A DNA stretch of 64,000 bases from Artocarpus heterophyllus (taxonomy: Eukaryota; Streptophyta; Magnoliopsida; Rosales; Moraceae): assembly GCA_025403435.1 (NCBI GenBank), contig CM046354.1, forward strand, positions 16,432,424-16,496,423. Reading direction: 5' to 3'. Numbering within the stretch: the stretch's first letter is position 1; every line of letters starts with the position of its first letter. Below the pieces are notes generated by a model. That model was not told the origin of the DNA. It saw only the letters and a list, made by a program, of their open reading frames with translations, and did no database searches. The position numbers were made by a program, and so were the translations under genes. Positions 44,961 to 63,808 of the stretch are shown piece after piece.

Positions 44961-47900
44961 TTAATTGTTTCACGCTAATTGTATTGTAACAAACAAGTGA
45001 CATGAACCCTATGGTCTACGTACATACCTTTACACCACACTTAAAAGAAAACACAATATGTAGGTTATTTCGATGTCGTTTTGATACATGGAGATCAACT
45101 AGTAACGACGAGAAAAGGCTCAACAACTCAGCATGCACGAAGAAGAGTGACAAGGTGATAATGAAAGAAGACAATCACATGATTTCTTATCTACAAGGAC
45201 TTAAGTAGATAAAGAAACCTATTTAATATAAATTGCACACAAACAAATAGGAAAAACCTCGAAGATTAATAAAATTGACAATTCAAAGAAAGGAAATACG
45301 ATAATTTCCACATTTATTATTAATTTGTTGTATTTATCACATTAGAGGGCTATAAAGGGATTAGACACCAAAAATATACAAAGTCCATTCTATGCAAACT
45401 ACACTATGGACGCTTTTGAGAATGAAAACCGTCCCTTTCTCAAACTCTTTAATGGACATGGCTCTTAATTACGTGTTTATTATTACTTTTCCACATTAAA
45501 TTCATCATTCAACGTGAGTGGATTAACTCAATGAGTTGACGAATTTCCACCGTGATATAAATACAATATACATATTGTACATGTATATATATTACACATG
45601 CATGTATGTAAGTATGCATACGTGCTTGTACAGAGGTGTGTGAATGTTTAAAAGAACATATAGATCTAATTGGTCTTTATTGAGGAAAAGCTATGCATTC
45701 AATTGCATTAAATAGATTGGAACATAAACGTTTGAATTCCTTAAATAGTGACGTTAACCCTTTACTCGAAATTATGACATACAGGATGCTTGTTTAACAA
45801 TGTTTTATTAAAAACTGTCGTATTAAAGGGGAAAAATTGCAGCAGTATGCAGAAAACATCGAAAATTGTTGTAGAAACTAAAGTTATCATGGCGGTTTTC
45901 ATTTCAAGCTTACATGACTGTTTTTGCTTAAAACCATCATGTAAGCTTTAACCTTACATGATGATTTATGATATAAATCATCATGTAAAATTAGGGTTTT
46001 TGACTACTTTCCAATACTAAAAACTATCGTAAAAGGTGATGTTATTAACTCCCACCTAGATTTTAAATGCCTTTCTCTCCAACGGAGCTATATATTCGAA
46101 TAGTACTCAAACTGTCTCTTTATTGACTATTTGCATGACTATCAAGTCCCGTCCCCCCCTAACTATTTTGACTCCACTGTCGCCGTCTCTCTCTCTTGAG
46201 TTGTTCGCTATCGCCATCTTTCTTTTGAACCAACACTCTCTCTCCATCTCTGACGTGTTGTCCCATCTTGAACGCTCCACCTCACTGCTGTCTCTCCACC
46301 TCTAATCGTGTGGCAGTTGTCATACTCCGCTTTGTACTCATAGAATCTCTAAGTTTAGTTTATTGATTTGTTTTTAATTTTGTTTTTATTTACTATATAG
46401 TTTTAGTTTTACTTATTTGGGGTTCACATGTACTCGGTTTATTTTATTGTTTTGTTTTCTTATAATTTTTGTTTTTATTTATTATTTAGTTTTATTTATT
46501 TATGTTTTGTGTGAATTTAGGGTTTACGTGAATTAATCATATTTAGTTGCATAGTTTTAATTTTAATTATATAGGGATTTTAGTTTTAGTTTTAGTTCTT
46601 AAAGTAATAAAATTTTAATTACTTTTTATACCAATTCTCTTAGCATTGTTACTATATGTGATTGCATGATTTTTTTTTTTTTGCTAAAATGTGTTTGTGT
46701 GAATTAACTTTGTTACTTAGTGTGTTAATTAGTTTTAGTTTTGTCACTTAGTTCATTTTAATTTTAGGTTTTTGAAGGCGTTTTCAAAGCATTGTTAGTT
46801 AAAAAACTAAGTGTTAGCATTATTAGTTTTCTAGGCATTGTTAGTTAAGGCATTAAGTGTCAGCAATGTTAGTTTTCAAGACAATGTTAGTTAATGAACA
46901 AAGTGTTAGCATTATTAGTTTTTTAGGCATTGTTGGTTAAGGTAAGTGTTAGCATTGCCAGTTTTCAAGGCATTGTTAGTTAAGGCATTAAGTGTTCTTT
47001 TTTTTTTTTTTTTTAATATGTAATTTAGATTAGTTTATCATTTTTGTTACATGTTGGTTTTGTTGTTTCTATGTTAATTAGTATCTCTGTTAGTTATGTT
47101 AACATTTATTTTGTTTTATTAAATATAAATTAATAATTTGTAGTTAATTTGTTTATGTGTTTAGTTGATTAGTTTTAGTGTATTAGTTTATGTTTAATAT
47201 TATTGGTTTGTTCATTTATGCTTTAAGTTTGTGAGATTGTTGTGGTGATACTAATTTTGTGTATGTGATTGTTGTTTTGAATATGAGATTGTTTTGGATG
47301 AATATTTGGTTTAAATTAGGTAAAAACGTCACAAGGGAACAATGGGGAGTATATTTTGTCTTCCTCCTAACAAGGAAAGGGAAAAAAAATAAGAAAAGCC
47401 CCAAGAAGAACTGATTTCAATCCCAAAGTTGTGATTTTTGTTTTGTTTTGTTTTGTTTTTTCTAAATTACGATTTGATATATATTACATTATTGTGTTTG
47501 ATTTTTTGTTTTGTTTTTGTTTTGACAAATCATTACAACCCTCAATGAATGAAAGCTTAGAGTGGGAGTTGGTGTAACAATGCGACGAAATTGACAAATG
47601 GTTTATTCCCCCCGCTAGTGTCCCAAGCAACCCAGCAACATTGAATTTGGTTATTTTATTTTTTGTTACATACGGGATATAATTTTTATTAATAACGGTA
47701 TAGTCGCGCTTTCAAAAAAAAAAGGAATTTTATATAAGTGATGATTTAGAATAGGTTAGAATTGAGTGAATAAATTTTTTAAGTAAGGTTTTTTAAATTT
47801 ATATATTGGACTAGAAATTTTATGTATTTGACTATGTTGTAAAATTTTTTTAAGTCAAATGTAGTTATATGATTTTACAATTAAGGCCTTGTATTAATGG

Positions 47901-48197
47901 ATAATACAGTGGACTGGTCATTCGATCGGAAATAAAAAAATTCTGCTATTTTTAATGCTCTTAACCAGTTTTCCATGATGGTTTTAGAGAAAAAATATGT
48001 TGTGGAAATGTTACCTTAAACGACAGTTTCTCATAAAAACAGTCGTGAAGTTAAAAAGGACCATGCTTACATGATGGTTTTTTATAAAAACTGTCATGTA
48101 AGCTTTCTTTTTTACAGCGGTTTTTCTTCAAAACCCTTGGGGTAGCTTCCCAAAAATAACATAGATTCCCACAAAAAATGCAACATTTCACGACAGT
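43749..48197. repeat. Tandem segmental duplication, copy 2 (4449 bp)
   Basis: Head-to-tail copy of 39289-43748. It starts with AACAATAAAAAC directly after CACGACAGT and is followed by the true right end of the CACTA-like element (48198-48304), which copy 1 lacks. The offset is 4460 at the left and about 4450 at the right, so net indels are small. Confidence 0.9.
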
Positions 48198-48304
48198 ATA
48201 TAACTGTCGTGAAAAAACTTATCTGATACCATGACGTATGATACTGTCGTGAAAGTTTTCTATGACGGTTTAAACTGTCGTAGAATAAACAGTTTTTATT
48301 AGTG
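45799..48304. mobile_element. CACTA-like non-autonomous element, copy 2
   Basis: In complement the right terminus reads CACTAATAAAAACTG, followed by many copies of ACGACAGT or ACTGTCGT in both orientations (48000-48290). The left terminus (about 45799) reads CAATGTTTTATTAAAAACTG with ACTGTCGT next to it, a decayed partner. A CACTA end and dense short subterminal repeats are traits of the CACTA/En-Spm superfamily (established). No transposase frame is present. A GC-richer block with plus frame 46123-46305 lies inside. Confidence 0.6.
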
Positions 48305-49120
48305 GCCTCCTATACTTTGTAATCAACAAAGTTATTATCTTTTAGGATATACAAATTTTCTCTACAATACACACACACACACACACTTGTTTTCAATTAT
48401 TACGCTTTTAATAGTTATCTCTAGTACTTTGTAATCAACAAAGTTATTATCTGTTAAGACTTGTTTTCAGTTTATGACGTGGCATGATGAGAATTCAACC
48501 TTATTAATTACTATAAAATTTTTTGTTCAACTATCAACTTAATTACAACAGTTAAATTTATATAAAACATCTAACAATAATAGTATTCATCCGACATGTA
48601 GCCATAACCATTGGAAAGTGTATATATATATATATATATTAGTTATCATTGTTAAAAATTGTAGAAATTTTAACAAATAAATTCATAAAAAAGTCACATC
48701 CAACAACTAAAAACTGAAAAGTAGATTTTTTTTTTGAATTTTTATGATCTCATTAGTTAAAATTTCCACAACTTCTATCAAGCCACAAGCAAAGGCAAAA
48801 GTATTTTTTTTTCACAACGATTTATATCGTTTTTTCACCACCCAACAATTAAGAAATAAAAAAATATTTGGTAAGAGAAAATGAAAAGTATGTACATTTC
48901 AAACAAGTATAATGTATAGACTCTTATGTTTATAGCAGTTTTCTTAAAAAAAAAAAAGATAAACTTTTTAACTTCTATGCCAATAGCACTATCATTTTGG
49001 TTTAACTATCCAATATTTAGGGATCACAATTATCCAAGTTGCTGGGGGACCACGCGTATGGTGCTTCAGGGGAGCTGATTTAATCAATTTTATTACGAGT
49101 TTATGCTTTAGTCACTTTTT
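48305..49120. other. AT-rich intergenic sequence with microsatellites
   Basis: Holds (AC)n at about 48368-48386 and (TA)n near 48620-48640, and a local repeat of CTTTGTAATCAACAAAGTTA at about 48314 and 48428. No gene seen. Confidence 0.45.
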
Positions 49121-50120
49121 TTTTTTTCCTTCAGAAGGGAGATTGCAATTAAGAAAAAAGAGATATAAATATCAATATCAACATGAATGACCTGTACCAC
49201 ATAAGAAGACTCAACTCTGAAAAAGAATTGGATCCATGAGAAAATTTGGATGAATCTCGAGGGCAAAACATTTACTAAGTTTCGACAGCTAAAAAATAAA
49301 AAGACACATCAAATATCAAGCATACATATGGGTCTTTAAATAACATTTCTACAGTTAATAAAATAGTTCGATCGATCGTAATTAAGAGAACGAATATAGG
49401 GCTTTAGATAATATCACTACAGTTGATAAAATACATGGATCGTAATTAAGAAAGCAATAACCCTAAGGTCACCTGCTATACTACATAAAACAAAATAAAT
49501 ATAGCAGACTAGACACACAACTATCCCTAAATGACGAACTAACAACACTTTTATTAGAACGAAATAATTTTTAAAGACAAGAGAATAGTTTGAAACCACA
49601 CTAATAAATCCTCCAATGAAAAAACGTCCTTCGAGTCCCCAGAGGGGGGGCGCGGCTAAGTGGTTGGCATAATGAGATGCCAAAAAAGCAATCAATGAAC
49701 CACGAGCCCACCTGCATGTAGAGACAGACGCCACTGGCACCTATCTCCAACTAAAGCACGCATCCCACCAGAAGCTTTGTGATGTGGAGGGGATCAAAAC
49801 GCAGAGCTGCAGGCCACCAGAACTCTGATGCACCTTGATCTGGAGGCTGAAGAAGCAACAATGAAGACGACATTGCCACCCCCCCTTTCCCCCAACACAA
49901 ATGCATGCAAAGCATGTCGACAACTACCTATAACTTAAACTTAGCCACCATTGCTAGCAATGGAGATCCTACCCATGCACTGACACCACTCTTTCAGGGC
50001 TGGAAGTCGGTGACCAGCCTAGAGGTAAGACAAGACTTCGGCCCCTGAAGAAGGTAAACAAGACGACATAATAAGGAAAAAGAAACCCTAAGGAAAGAGA
50101 ATCTTCAAAAGAGAGGGAGT
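49121..50120 (-). mobile_element. Non-LTR retroposon-like segment, minus strand
   Basis: On the minus strand this has a GC-richer head (50110-49620) that starts with an AGGGTTTC-like motif, an AT-rich tail, and ends TCCCTTCTGAAGGAAAAAAA at 49121-49145. That resembles the layout of the retroposon at 9674-10633. Near its 3' side two diverged units of about 75 bp repeat (about 49330-49390 and 49398-49455: GGGyTTTArATAA, CTACAGTTrATAAAATA, GATCGTAATTAAGA). No target duplication was found. Minus frames 49417-49740, 49741-49923 and 49969-50211 have no recognised domain. Confidence 0.4.
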
Positions 50121-51690
50121 CTTTTACAATAAAAAAATTTAAAACAATACCTGTTATAATCCCTTCTTTGAACATGTTTTTTAGTTGAATTAAAACAATA
50201 AAAAGGGTCAAACATTAATCTTTATTATAATCTTATTCCTTTTATCAACTGATTGATTTATCAAAATTTGTGTTTTAAATGAAGTTGTATGTTTACATAA
50301 AGTATTGATTTCAAATATCCATTGCTTCCTTCACACCCCATGTTCAATTATAAAAGAAAAAGATCCTATAATAAATTAGAAAAGCACATTACAATTTTAA
50401 TTATAAATTAATAGGCCAAAGATTATGTTATGTGGGCTTTTCCAAACACCATAAGTCAAAGCTAATTGCCAACTTTCTGAAAATAAATTAAAAAAAGGGA
50501 TATAAGTTATATTAACTAGATTGGTTTAATATCAGAGCCAAAAAAAAAAAAAAAAACTAAACGTAGATATTCTTGGATTGTGTAGCCAAAAATATATGTT
50601 GCCCCAACCTCTTGCTTTTAACTAGACAGTTTATTAGTCTAAATCTAATGGTGATACTGCTTTTGAGTTAATTCATTATATAAATTTAAAGATAGTGACA
50701 AACAACTGGAATTGCTCCCTATGTGGAGAAGTACATTGTTTGGACTCTTTATGCTAAAGTTACTATACTATTCTAACATTATTATCGTTTTCTAAAATAT
50801 TTATGTCAACATTTGCTCTATTTTTTTTTTTAAGTTGGTATTTATTTTATTATATATATTTATTCCCTTGTATTTTCATACCAGTTAGAAGTTTTTGTGT
50901 ATTCAACGTGTTAACTTTTTTGAAACGTGAATGTAAAATTTGTTTTTCAAGCTTATTTTATTTTATTGATTTATTATTCTTTTAATAGTTTAATTCAGTA
51001 GAAAAAGTATTATATGCAACACATTTTAGAAAAAAATATTAATGGAGGTTAGAAAGATGTTATACTAGTGGAGTAACTAAATGGTAAATAATTTAGGAGT
51101 CTATGTGAGAAAACAATATTTGAATGAGTTCAAGGAAAAAGATCTTTAAATAAGACACATTTGAAAAAAAAAATTTATCCCAACAAATCAATTAGAGAAA
51201 AAGGTATTATTAAGGACATATTTGCAAGAGGACTAGGAAAAAAAGCCCTTAAGTAGGCGCAAAAGTACATGGTACATGGAACGAAACAAATGTTTCAATC
51301 AAACATATGTTTAATTATATATTATATATGCAACAAACAAATTAGATCATATTTGAGAGGAAATAAAAGATTTTAGCATGTTAATGATCATTTAGAAATC
51401 TAATTAGAGGTAAATATGAGAAAATAACACTTGAGACTGATACCAAAAAACTGTTTACCATATTTGAAAAAAAATTTGCTTCAAATAGCAGTCATTTTTA
51501 GAAAATAAACTTATGAGAAAATAGTAGTTCAACGGGTTGTTTGAAAAAAAATGTTTTAGCAGGGACGTACTTTAGGAAGACTATTTTTATAGGGGCAATT
51601 ATAAAAAAACTTATGAGGATCAATTTTGATGTAGCAAAAATTTCATAGTTAAGTAGGGATATATTGGAAAAATATTTTAAGCTAAATGTG
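50121..51690. other. AT-rich intergenic sequence
   Basis: No gene or bounded element seen. The plus frame 50803-50985 is hydrophobic, from T-rich DNA, and has no motif. Confidence 0.35.
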
Positions 51691-51694
51691 GGCT

Positions 51695-54600
51695 GAAAAA
51701 GCCTTCCACACTTCTAGCAAGGCAGACCACCACCGATCCTCAAAACACTGTGTCGAGCCGACGCATCAACATTAATCTTGACATAGGCTCCTAGTGGCCC
51801 ACGCTAGTTTGGATCAACCCGAGGACCCGATGCAGGGAAGCTAACGCGACTCTTTGGCATGTCTGAAAATTACCCAAGACTCTCCCTATCCCCTTAAGAA
51901 CATCAACAGATTCCTTCCTTCTATTCTCAAACAACAAAAGATTCCGGGACCATCAAATGCTCCAAGCCGCCATTACAAACACCTCTAGATCCTCTCTATC
52001 CAAGTGTCGACTAGTAAATATATACACCCCGTCAAAAGAAGAAGCTTTACAGTTTTTCCGCTTATACCAAATACCCGACTGTTCCAAATTGACCTAACTC
52101 CATAACAATTCCACAGGCATGCCCAATCGATTTAGACTCTTTATTATAACGACGACAGGTCGAAAGGCAATTCACACCATGCTGTAACAGGCTAATAGAA
52201 CACGGTAAGACCCACCTAGAATGCCCGCCATGCAAAAATTTTGACCTTGCATGGGACGTTAAGCTTCCATACCTAAGACCACCATTAGGCATCTCCTCCC
52301 ACCCTCGACGAGCTCTGTTGAACACTCATCTCCGTTGCCAACCAATCTCTCGACTTCACTGAATAAAGTCCTTTATCATCGAAATGCCAGACGAGACAGT
52401 CCTCTATACCTCCACACCCAACCGGAATGGAAAGAAACTGCTTAACTTTAATCTGAAGAAAGGCTTGATCAAGTCGACCACAATCCCATTTGCCATTATA
52501 TAAAAAATCTGACACCCTGGAATTCCGAACTGCCTCTGCAGGCATTTTGACAGGTCTAAGATACCCCGGCCGTGAAATCCATAGGTCACTGAAAATAGAA
52601 ATTTGCCTACTGTTGCCAACCCGCCACCGAATTCCTTTCTGTAATAGCTCTCGCCCCTACAACATACTATGCCATGTATAGGAGAGATTAGAGCCAAGCC
52701 CTACTTCAACAAAAGTAGTAGAGAGAAAGTATCTCGCCTTTAACACCTTAACAACTAAGGAATCGGGACACTGAATGAGACGCCATCCCTGCTTAGCCAA
52801 CAAAGCCTAGTTGAAAAGACAAATATCTTGGAACCCTAACCCCTTGGCTTTCTTGGGCTTACATATCTTCTCCCAGCGCATCTAGTGAATCTTCCTACTT
52901 CTTTCCGAACCACCCCACCAAAAAAACGCCAAAAGAGCTTATAAATCATAACAAAGACCGGGCATGAGCTTAAAGACACTCATGGTATAAGTAGATGTGG
53001 CTTGACCTATAACTTTAATAAGGATTTCTTTGCCTCCTACAGAGAACATACTCCGCTGCCTTCTCTGGACCTTCTTTGTAACCCTCTCCTTATTCCCATT
53101 AAGCATGGTCCTTTTGTTCCTACAAATAAAAGAAGGCAAGCCGAAATACTTATCATGACAAATAGAATTATCAACCAACCCCAATATTCTTTGCAACTCT
53201 ACCTTTTTTTCGCTATCAACATTTGGACTAAATGTGAGAAGAGATTTGGAGAAATTAACTACCTGACCTGAAGTCTTCCCATACCAATCCAAGACCCGCC
53301 TAATAGCAGCACAATCCTATAACAAGGCCCAACCAAAGACAATAGAATCATCCATAAATATAAAATGACATACTTAGGTGCCTGTCTAGCAACGGAAATC
53401 CCTCTTAGCGTTGCCTCACTCTCCGCCTTCTTAAGAAAAGCCAAAAAACCTTCCACACAAAGTTAAAACTTAAAAAATAATGTTATATTTAGTTTCAAAA
53501 TATATAGTAAATAATATATTTTGAGAAATTAAGAACGAAAACTTCTAAATACCTTCATTTTTTTCTTCTCCACATCTCTCACCATCCTCCTTAGCCATCA
53601 AGGTATCAACAGTGGGCAAAAAATATTATATTCACATAGTAATATTGTATTTTCAAATAATGAAAAAAATTTACCATCGACTTCGTCGGACCGTTGACTA
53701 GGTAAGGCGAAATGGGACAACCTTAACATAACCCCCTCAGGCACAACGTCCCCCACCACTTCTCCATTAATAATGAAAGAAAAGCGAGCTGTCATCATAC
53801 AATCCTTCACAAATTGAGCAAACCGGTGATCAAACCTGTCTGATGCATCATGGCCTCCAAGAACACCCATTCCACCCTGTCCTAGGCTCTAGTCATATCT
53901 AGCTTCAACCACCTTTATCTCCTGACTTTTGACAAATAGAAAGCACCACTTCAAATGCCGTAAGAATGATATCCGTGATCAAATAACCCAGGACAAAAGC
54001 ACTCTGTTCATCATAAATGATGCAAGGTAAAACACGTTTAAGGCGATTAGCAAGGGCTTTAGTGATTACCTTATACATAAACTGATCGACCTGTAATCCA
54101 TGATCTTCTTTGGATCATTGACCGTAGGAATAAGAACAATGTGTGCTTCATTGAGATCCTGCATTGATTGAAAGCCAATCAGAATGCTAAGAACCACTCT
54201 TACCAAATCCGATCCCACCACGTCCTAATTCTTCTGACAAGACGATGCCCGGGAACCATCAAGCCCTGAGCCTTATTCAGCCCTATATTAAACAATGCCG
54301 CCTTAATTTCCTCTATGGTAAAAAGGGATTTCAAACACTCCCTTGCCTCACTAGAAACCCGCGGCTCCACCAAATCAACTACCCTGTCAATGTCACTTTA
54401 TGGCAGTGAACTAGTCGAAAAAATAGTACAAAAGTAGTGTTCAGCTTCCGTTATAATCTCATGCTCCTCCACAACCCACTGCCCATGTCGATTCTCTAAG
54501 CCCTTAATCCAGTTACGTTTTCTGCGGTCCGAAGCTTTAGAGTGAGTGAACTTACAATTACAGTCGCCAGCTCTAAGCCACACGATCCTTGATTGCTGCC

Positions 54601-54960
54601 TCCAGTAGTATTCTTCCAAGGCCTACTCCTTGTTCAATTCATTTTCCTTACACCGAATGAGCTGTTTTGCCCCCTAGAGGGAAACCGATTGATAAGCCCC
54701 TCCCCCTCTTCTTGTAAGGACCGAACATGCTCCAATCTTTAAGATCATGCGTATATTTCTCCAATGCTCCCATAAAACCACCCGGCTAAGCTCTCGTTCC
54801 ATACCTTCTCAAGAACAACCAAGAACACCTTCAAAAGCTTCACTAGGCATCCAAATAGGGTCGAACATGAATCTCCAATGCTTCTTAGGCCCACGACGAA
54901 AACCCACTTCATTGCTTGTAGAGAAAAGGTATTTCAATACTAAGAAATTGCACCTTCTAA
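51695..54960 (-). pseudogene. Decayed L1-type LINE reverse transcriptase (ORF2 fragment)
   Basis: Minus-strand pieces follow the order of a plant LINE ORF2. First comes a linker with EEYYWRQQSRIVWLRAGDCN and KFTHSKASDRRKRN (54619-54398). Next is an RT fragment with RFSFIINGEV (about 53780), then EGFLAFLKKAESEATLRGIS (53456-53390) and a catalytic box FMDD (53358-53347) where FADD is usual. After that come SGQVVNFSKS, KYFGLPSF and AQATSTYTMSVFKLMP-type motifs (53292-52939), and a zinc-finger/RVT tail down to 51695. Frames shift repeatedly and stops occur, so it is dead. The endonuclease domain is absent, so it is 5'-truncated. An AT-rich insert of about 210 bp (53462-53672) splits the RT. Confidence 0.8.
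53462..53672. other. AT-rich insertion within the LINE
   Basis: This stretch interrupts the reverse transcriptase between the ISPYL-like motif and the EGFLAFLKKAE segment. It has no homology to LINE coding sequence that I can see, and no clear terminal or target repeats. Confidence 0.4.
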
Positions 54961-55490
54961 CTAAAAGATAGATGATTTACATGGCTTTTAGTGCCTCCTT
55001 CAATAAAGTTTCTTTCATCTTTCATTAAAAAAATCGCATGGTAACATGTTTCTTGAAACAGAACATAACACTCGCTCTCACGGCTTAATGCTTATGAGAT
55101 ATTTTCTGCTTCTTTAATGATGATTATGAGGTCTAATATATTAGATCCTCAATTTAAGATTTTGCTAGTTCGTTGTCTGCTCGAGTAATTTTAAGGCGGT
55201 TGAAAAAAAAAATTTAAGAGATTTTTTTATTCAAAATTAAAAAAATCAATTACTATTTCGATTTACTAAAGATCAATAAAATATTCAAAAGAATTCATTT
55301 AGATATATTTAGAATCCAATAATAATAAGAATAAATAGCTATTTTAAATTCTAATAATAATAATTAATAGATAGATAAAAGCTAAGTAAAGGAGAAGAGT
55401 TTTTTCCCCCTTAAAAAAGGAGTTTTTATTTTTTGTGTTAAAAAAGTGTTGTTTGATATTAATATTTAAAATGCTCTACTTTTACTGCTT
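54961..55490. other. Intergenic AT-rich sequence
   Basis: CTTCAATAAAGTTTC, TTTCATCTTTCATTAAAAAA at 54990-55027 looks like a plus-strand LINE-type 3' end with a short A-tail, but no body could be assigned to it. The remainder is AT-rich with no gene. Confidence 0.3.
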
Positions 55491-56160
55491 GATTGAAGAG
55501 TGTGTCCCGTTTGTGTTTCTTAGTTAGGGTCGGAGTTTAGAGTCACAGTTTGGCTAGTCTTTGGACTCCCGACCCTAGAGAGAGAGCTTTGTGCTTCACG
55601 ACTTCACGACGACCTTGATGGTGTTGATCTTGTGGTTGAAGACAATGCATTTTAGCAAGATGGAAGGAAAGGATGGGATTTTGATCACCTATTCTGGGTG
55701 TGTCGAAACTCTGCAACATTGCAACTGTGGAGTTTGATCACCGTGTTGCAGCTGTGTTGGAGATCGAGGCATGTGTGGAAGGAAGTGAGGCGTCAAAGAT
55801 GTGGTTGCAATGGTGTTCATAGGTGTGAGCTGCATGAAGGCTCCTATGGATTTGTTAATTGGGGGTTTTGGAACCTGTGGTGTAGTGATACGCTTGGCAG
55901 GGTGTCTGCTTGGTTTGGAATCTGACGGTAGCAATATGGGGCTCTCATTCATCGATGAGGCCGTGGATCTCCTTTTATGGTGTTTCCAACTCCATGAGAC
56001 ACTGCCTTTTTCCAACCTCTTTGGTCGTGCAGCCAAGGTTTTTTTTTTTTTTTTGTGATATTTTTTTTTCTACAAAAAAGATCAGGTGGTGCACCTTACG
56101 TCTTTGTCCTTTCGATATATTAACAATTTCAGGGACTATCAAGGAGTAAAAGAGGTCCAT
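55491..56160 (+). other. GC-richer unassigned block
   Basis: Balanced-composition block with overlapping frames (55698-55925, 55801-56058 and 55910-56149 plus; 55689-56036 minus), none with a known domain. It resembles the GC-rich heads of the retroposons at 9.7 and 49.1 kb in style only. A T run at 56038-56055 separates it from what follows. Confidence 0.3.
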
Positions 56161-56559
56161 AAAATTTTTACATACGAGACTTTAAAGGTTTTTGGTATTT
56201 ACAATACAGGGCCCAGATATCCAATTTCAGTCTTGGTATACTAGTGATAACCAAATGCAAAATTAATGGAGCAAAAAATTGAACTTGTGTTGAGAGTATG
56301 GGCACGTTTTGACTGATGTCGCTTAACCACTATACAACCCTCCTCAGTGGCCTCTATTTTGTGGTAGTTGTTTGTATAAAATAAAGGCAAGGTTGTCTCC
56401 ATTATGTAGGTGTTGTGTCTTGTCATTGCAATTTTCTTTTTTCAGAAAAAACTGAGGCACACTCCCCACTGTTAGAGTTGGTTCCTTGCCGTGTTAGAGT
56501 GTCCTTTGTGCTATATGCAGAGGTGGAGAGAGTTTCTGAGCTTTTTTAATGTCTATATA

Positions 56560-56991
56560 GATGCTTATTCAAACTTTGTATGATTTATGTATGTGTGTAT
56601 GCATGCATATATGTATATGCCCCCATTTAATAGATAACTCAAGTATGCCTCCAACAATCCTCATTCTAATATATTTCCTTTTTTTTCTTCTTTTATTTTT
56701 TCCCCATTAAATTCTAGATGCTTTATTGACATTTTTCTTTTATTTGCTCTTATTAAAGTAGTTTTCAAATTTTTTCCTTCTAATATATTTTTTCATGTAA
56801 TCTTTTTTTATACCAATAATAAATTTTATAATTTTTTGAATGTCATGTTATAATAATTTTTCTAAAATGTACTCATATTTAAGCGTATGTGTGTATATAT
56901 AGCCCTCTTCATTACTATTTTCTCGTAAAACCTTTTTCTAATTTGCCCTTGTTTAAGTATTTCTTTTTTTTTTCCTTAAATAGGTCCCTAC

Positions 56992-57034
<43 letters not shown>

Positions 57035-57415
57035 TTGTTTTGTCATTCTGAACACTTCCCATATGTACCTTTTAAAAGTTTTTTGTTTAATTTTTCCCTT
57101 AAAATCTTTATTACTTAAATATTCCACCCGTGCAAACAGATATAATATTCAACGAAGCGCACTTTTTCATTGAAATGTATATTTCAATTTATTTTACTTT
57201 TTAAAAATTTTAACAAAACTAAACTTTTAAGAATATAATACATTGAAAAAAACTCTTTAGTGTCAAAGAAAGTAATAAGCTTAATATGCACGTGCCTAAC
57301 ACGTGATCTTACTGGTTAATAGATCTAGAAGTCGATGCTTTAAAAGGTTTTTGATATTTTTAAATTTTTAATTTATAACCTTTGAAACAAAATTATAGCT
57401 CCACCACTAACTATA
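56560..57415 (+). repeat. Dispersed repeat, copy B
   Basis: Same ordered blocks as 30440-31080, including GTATATGCCCC, CATTAAATTCTAGATGcTTTA, TCATTGAAATGTATATTTCA and ACATTGAAAAAA. It ends near AAAATTATAGCTCCACCAC. It carries an extra (TA)n run at about 56997-57029. Old and non-coding. Confidence 0.55.
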
Positions 57416-57899
57416 GGTCTCTTGGTCATAATCAATAGAGTTTTTCATCGATTATGGAGATGCAATTAAAAGAGCCCTATGTGTGTTCGATAGTTAGTGT
57501 GTCTTTTTGGTTTCCTGTCGTTGAAATTAGGTGTACATTTCATAAAAATTTGTTGGTGGAAGTTGTCTGTTATCAGGGTTCATTTGGTGATTAATGTTAA
57601 CATTAGCTTGTGTATTTCTTTAATTTGGTATACACTCCCTTAAGAGGGGAAAAAACAAAAGATTTGCTCACACAATGCTAGTGTATTAGTGGTAGGTGTT
57701 TTTAATCACACACCACGCAAATCTCATTATCAACACGTTAGTGTAATATGTATCACCATTCACCCATCAGCACTGCGGCTCTGAGGAACACCGTTATTAT
57801 CTTAATTGCCAAAAAAATAAAAAATAAAATAACGACGCCCTTTCATTCTGCTGAAAACACTTTTACCAATTTACCAACTGCCGTCAGGGAGAGAGAAGG

Positions 57900-57900
<1 letters not shown>
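57416..57900. other. Intergenic sequence
   Basis: No recognised feature. It lies between the dispersed repeat and the upstream region of the carboxypeptidase gene. Confidence 0.35.

Positions 57901-63808
<5,908 letters not shown>

Noticed and set aside
49620..49690. tRNA-like boxes around GGCTAAGTGGTTGG and GGACTCGAAGG
   Set aside because: No cloverleaf can be folded by eye and the order of the boxes is wrong for one strand; the segment lies in a retroposon-like block.
55689..56058. Overlapping open frames on both strands
   Set aside because: No recognisable motif, no splice support, and openness on both strands points to composition; kept only as an unassigned block.
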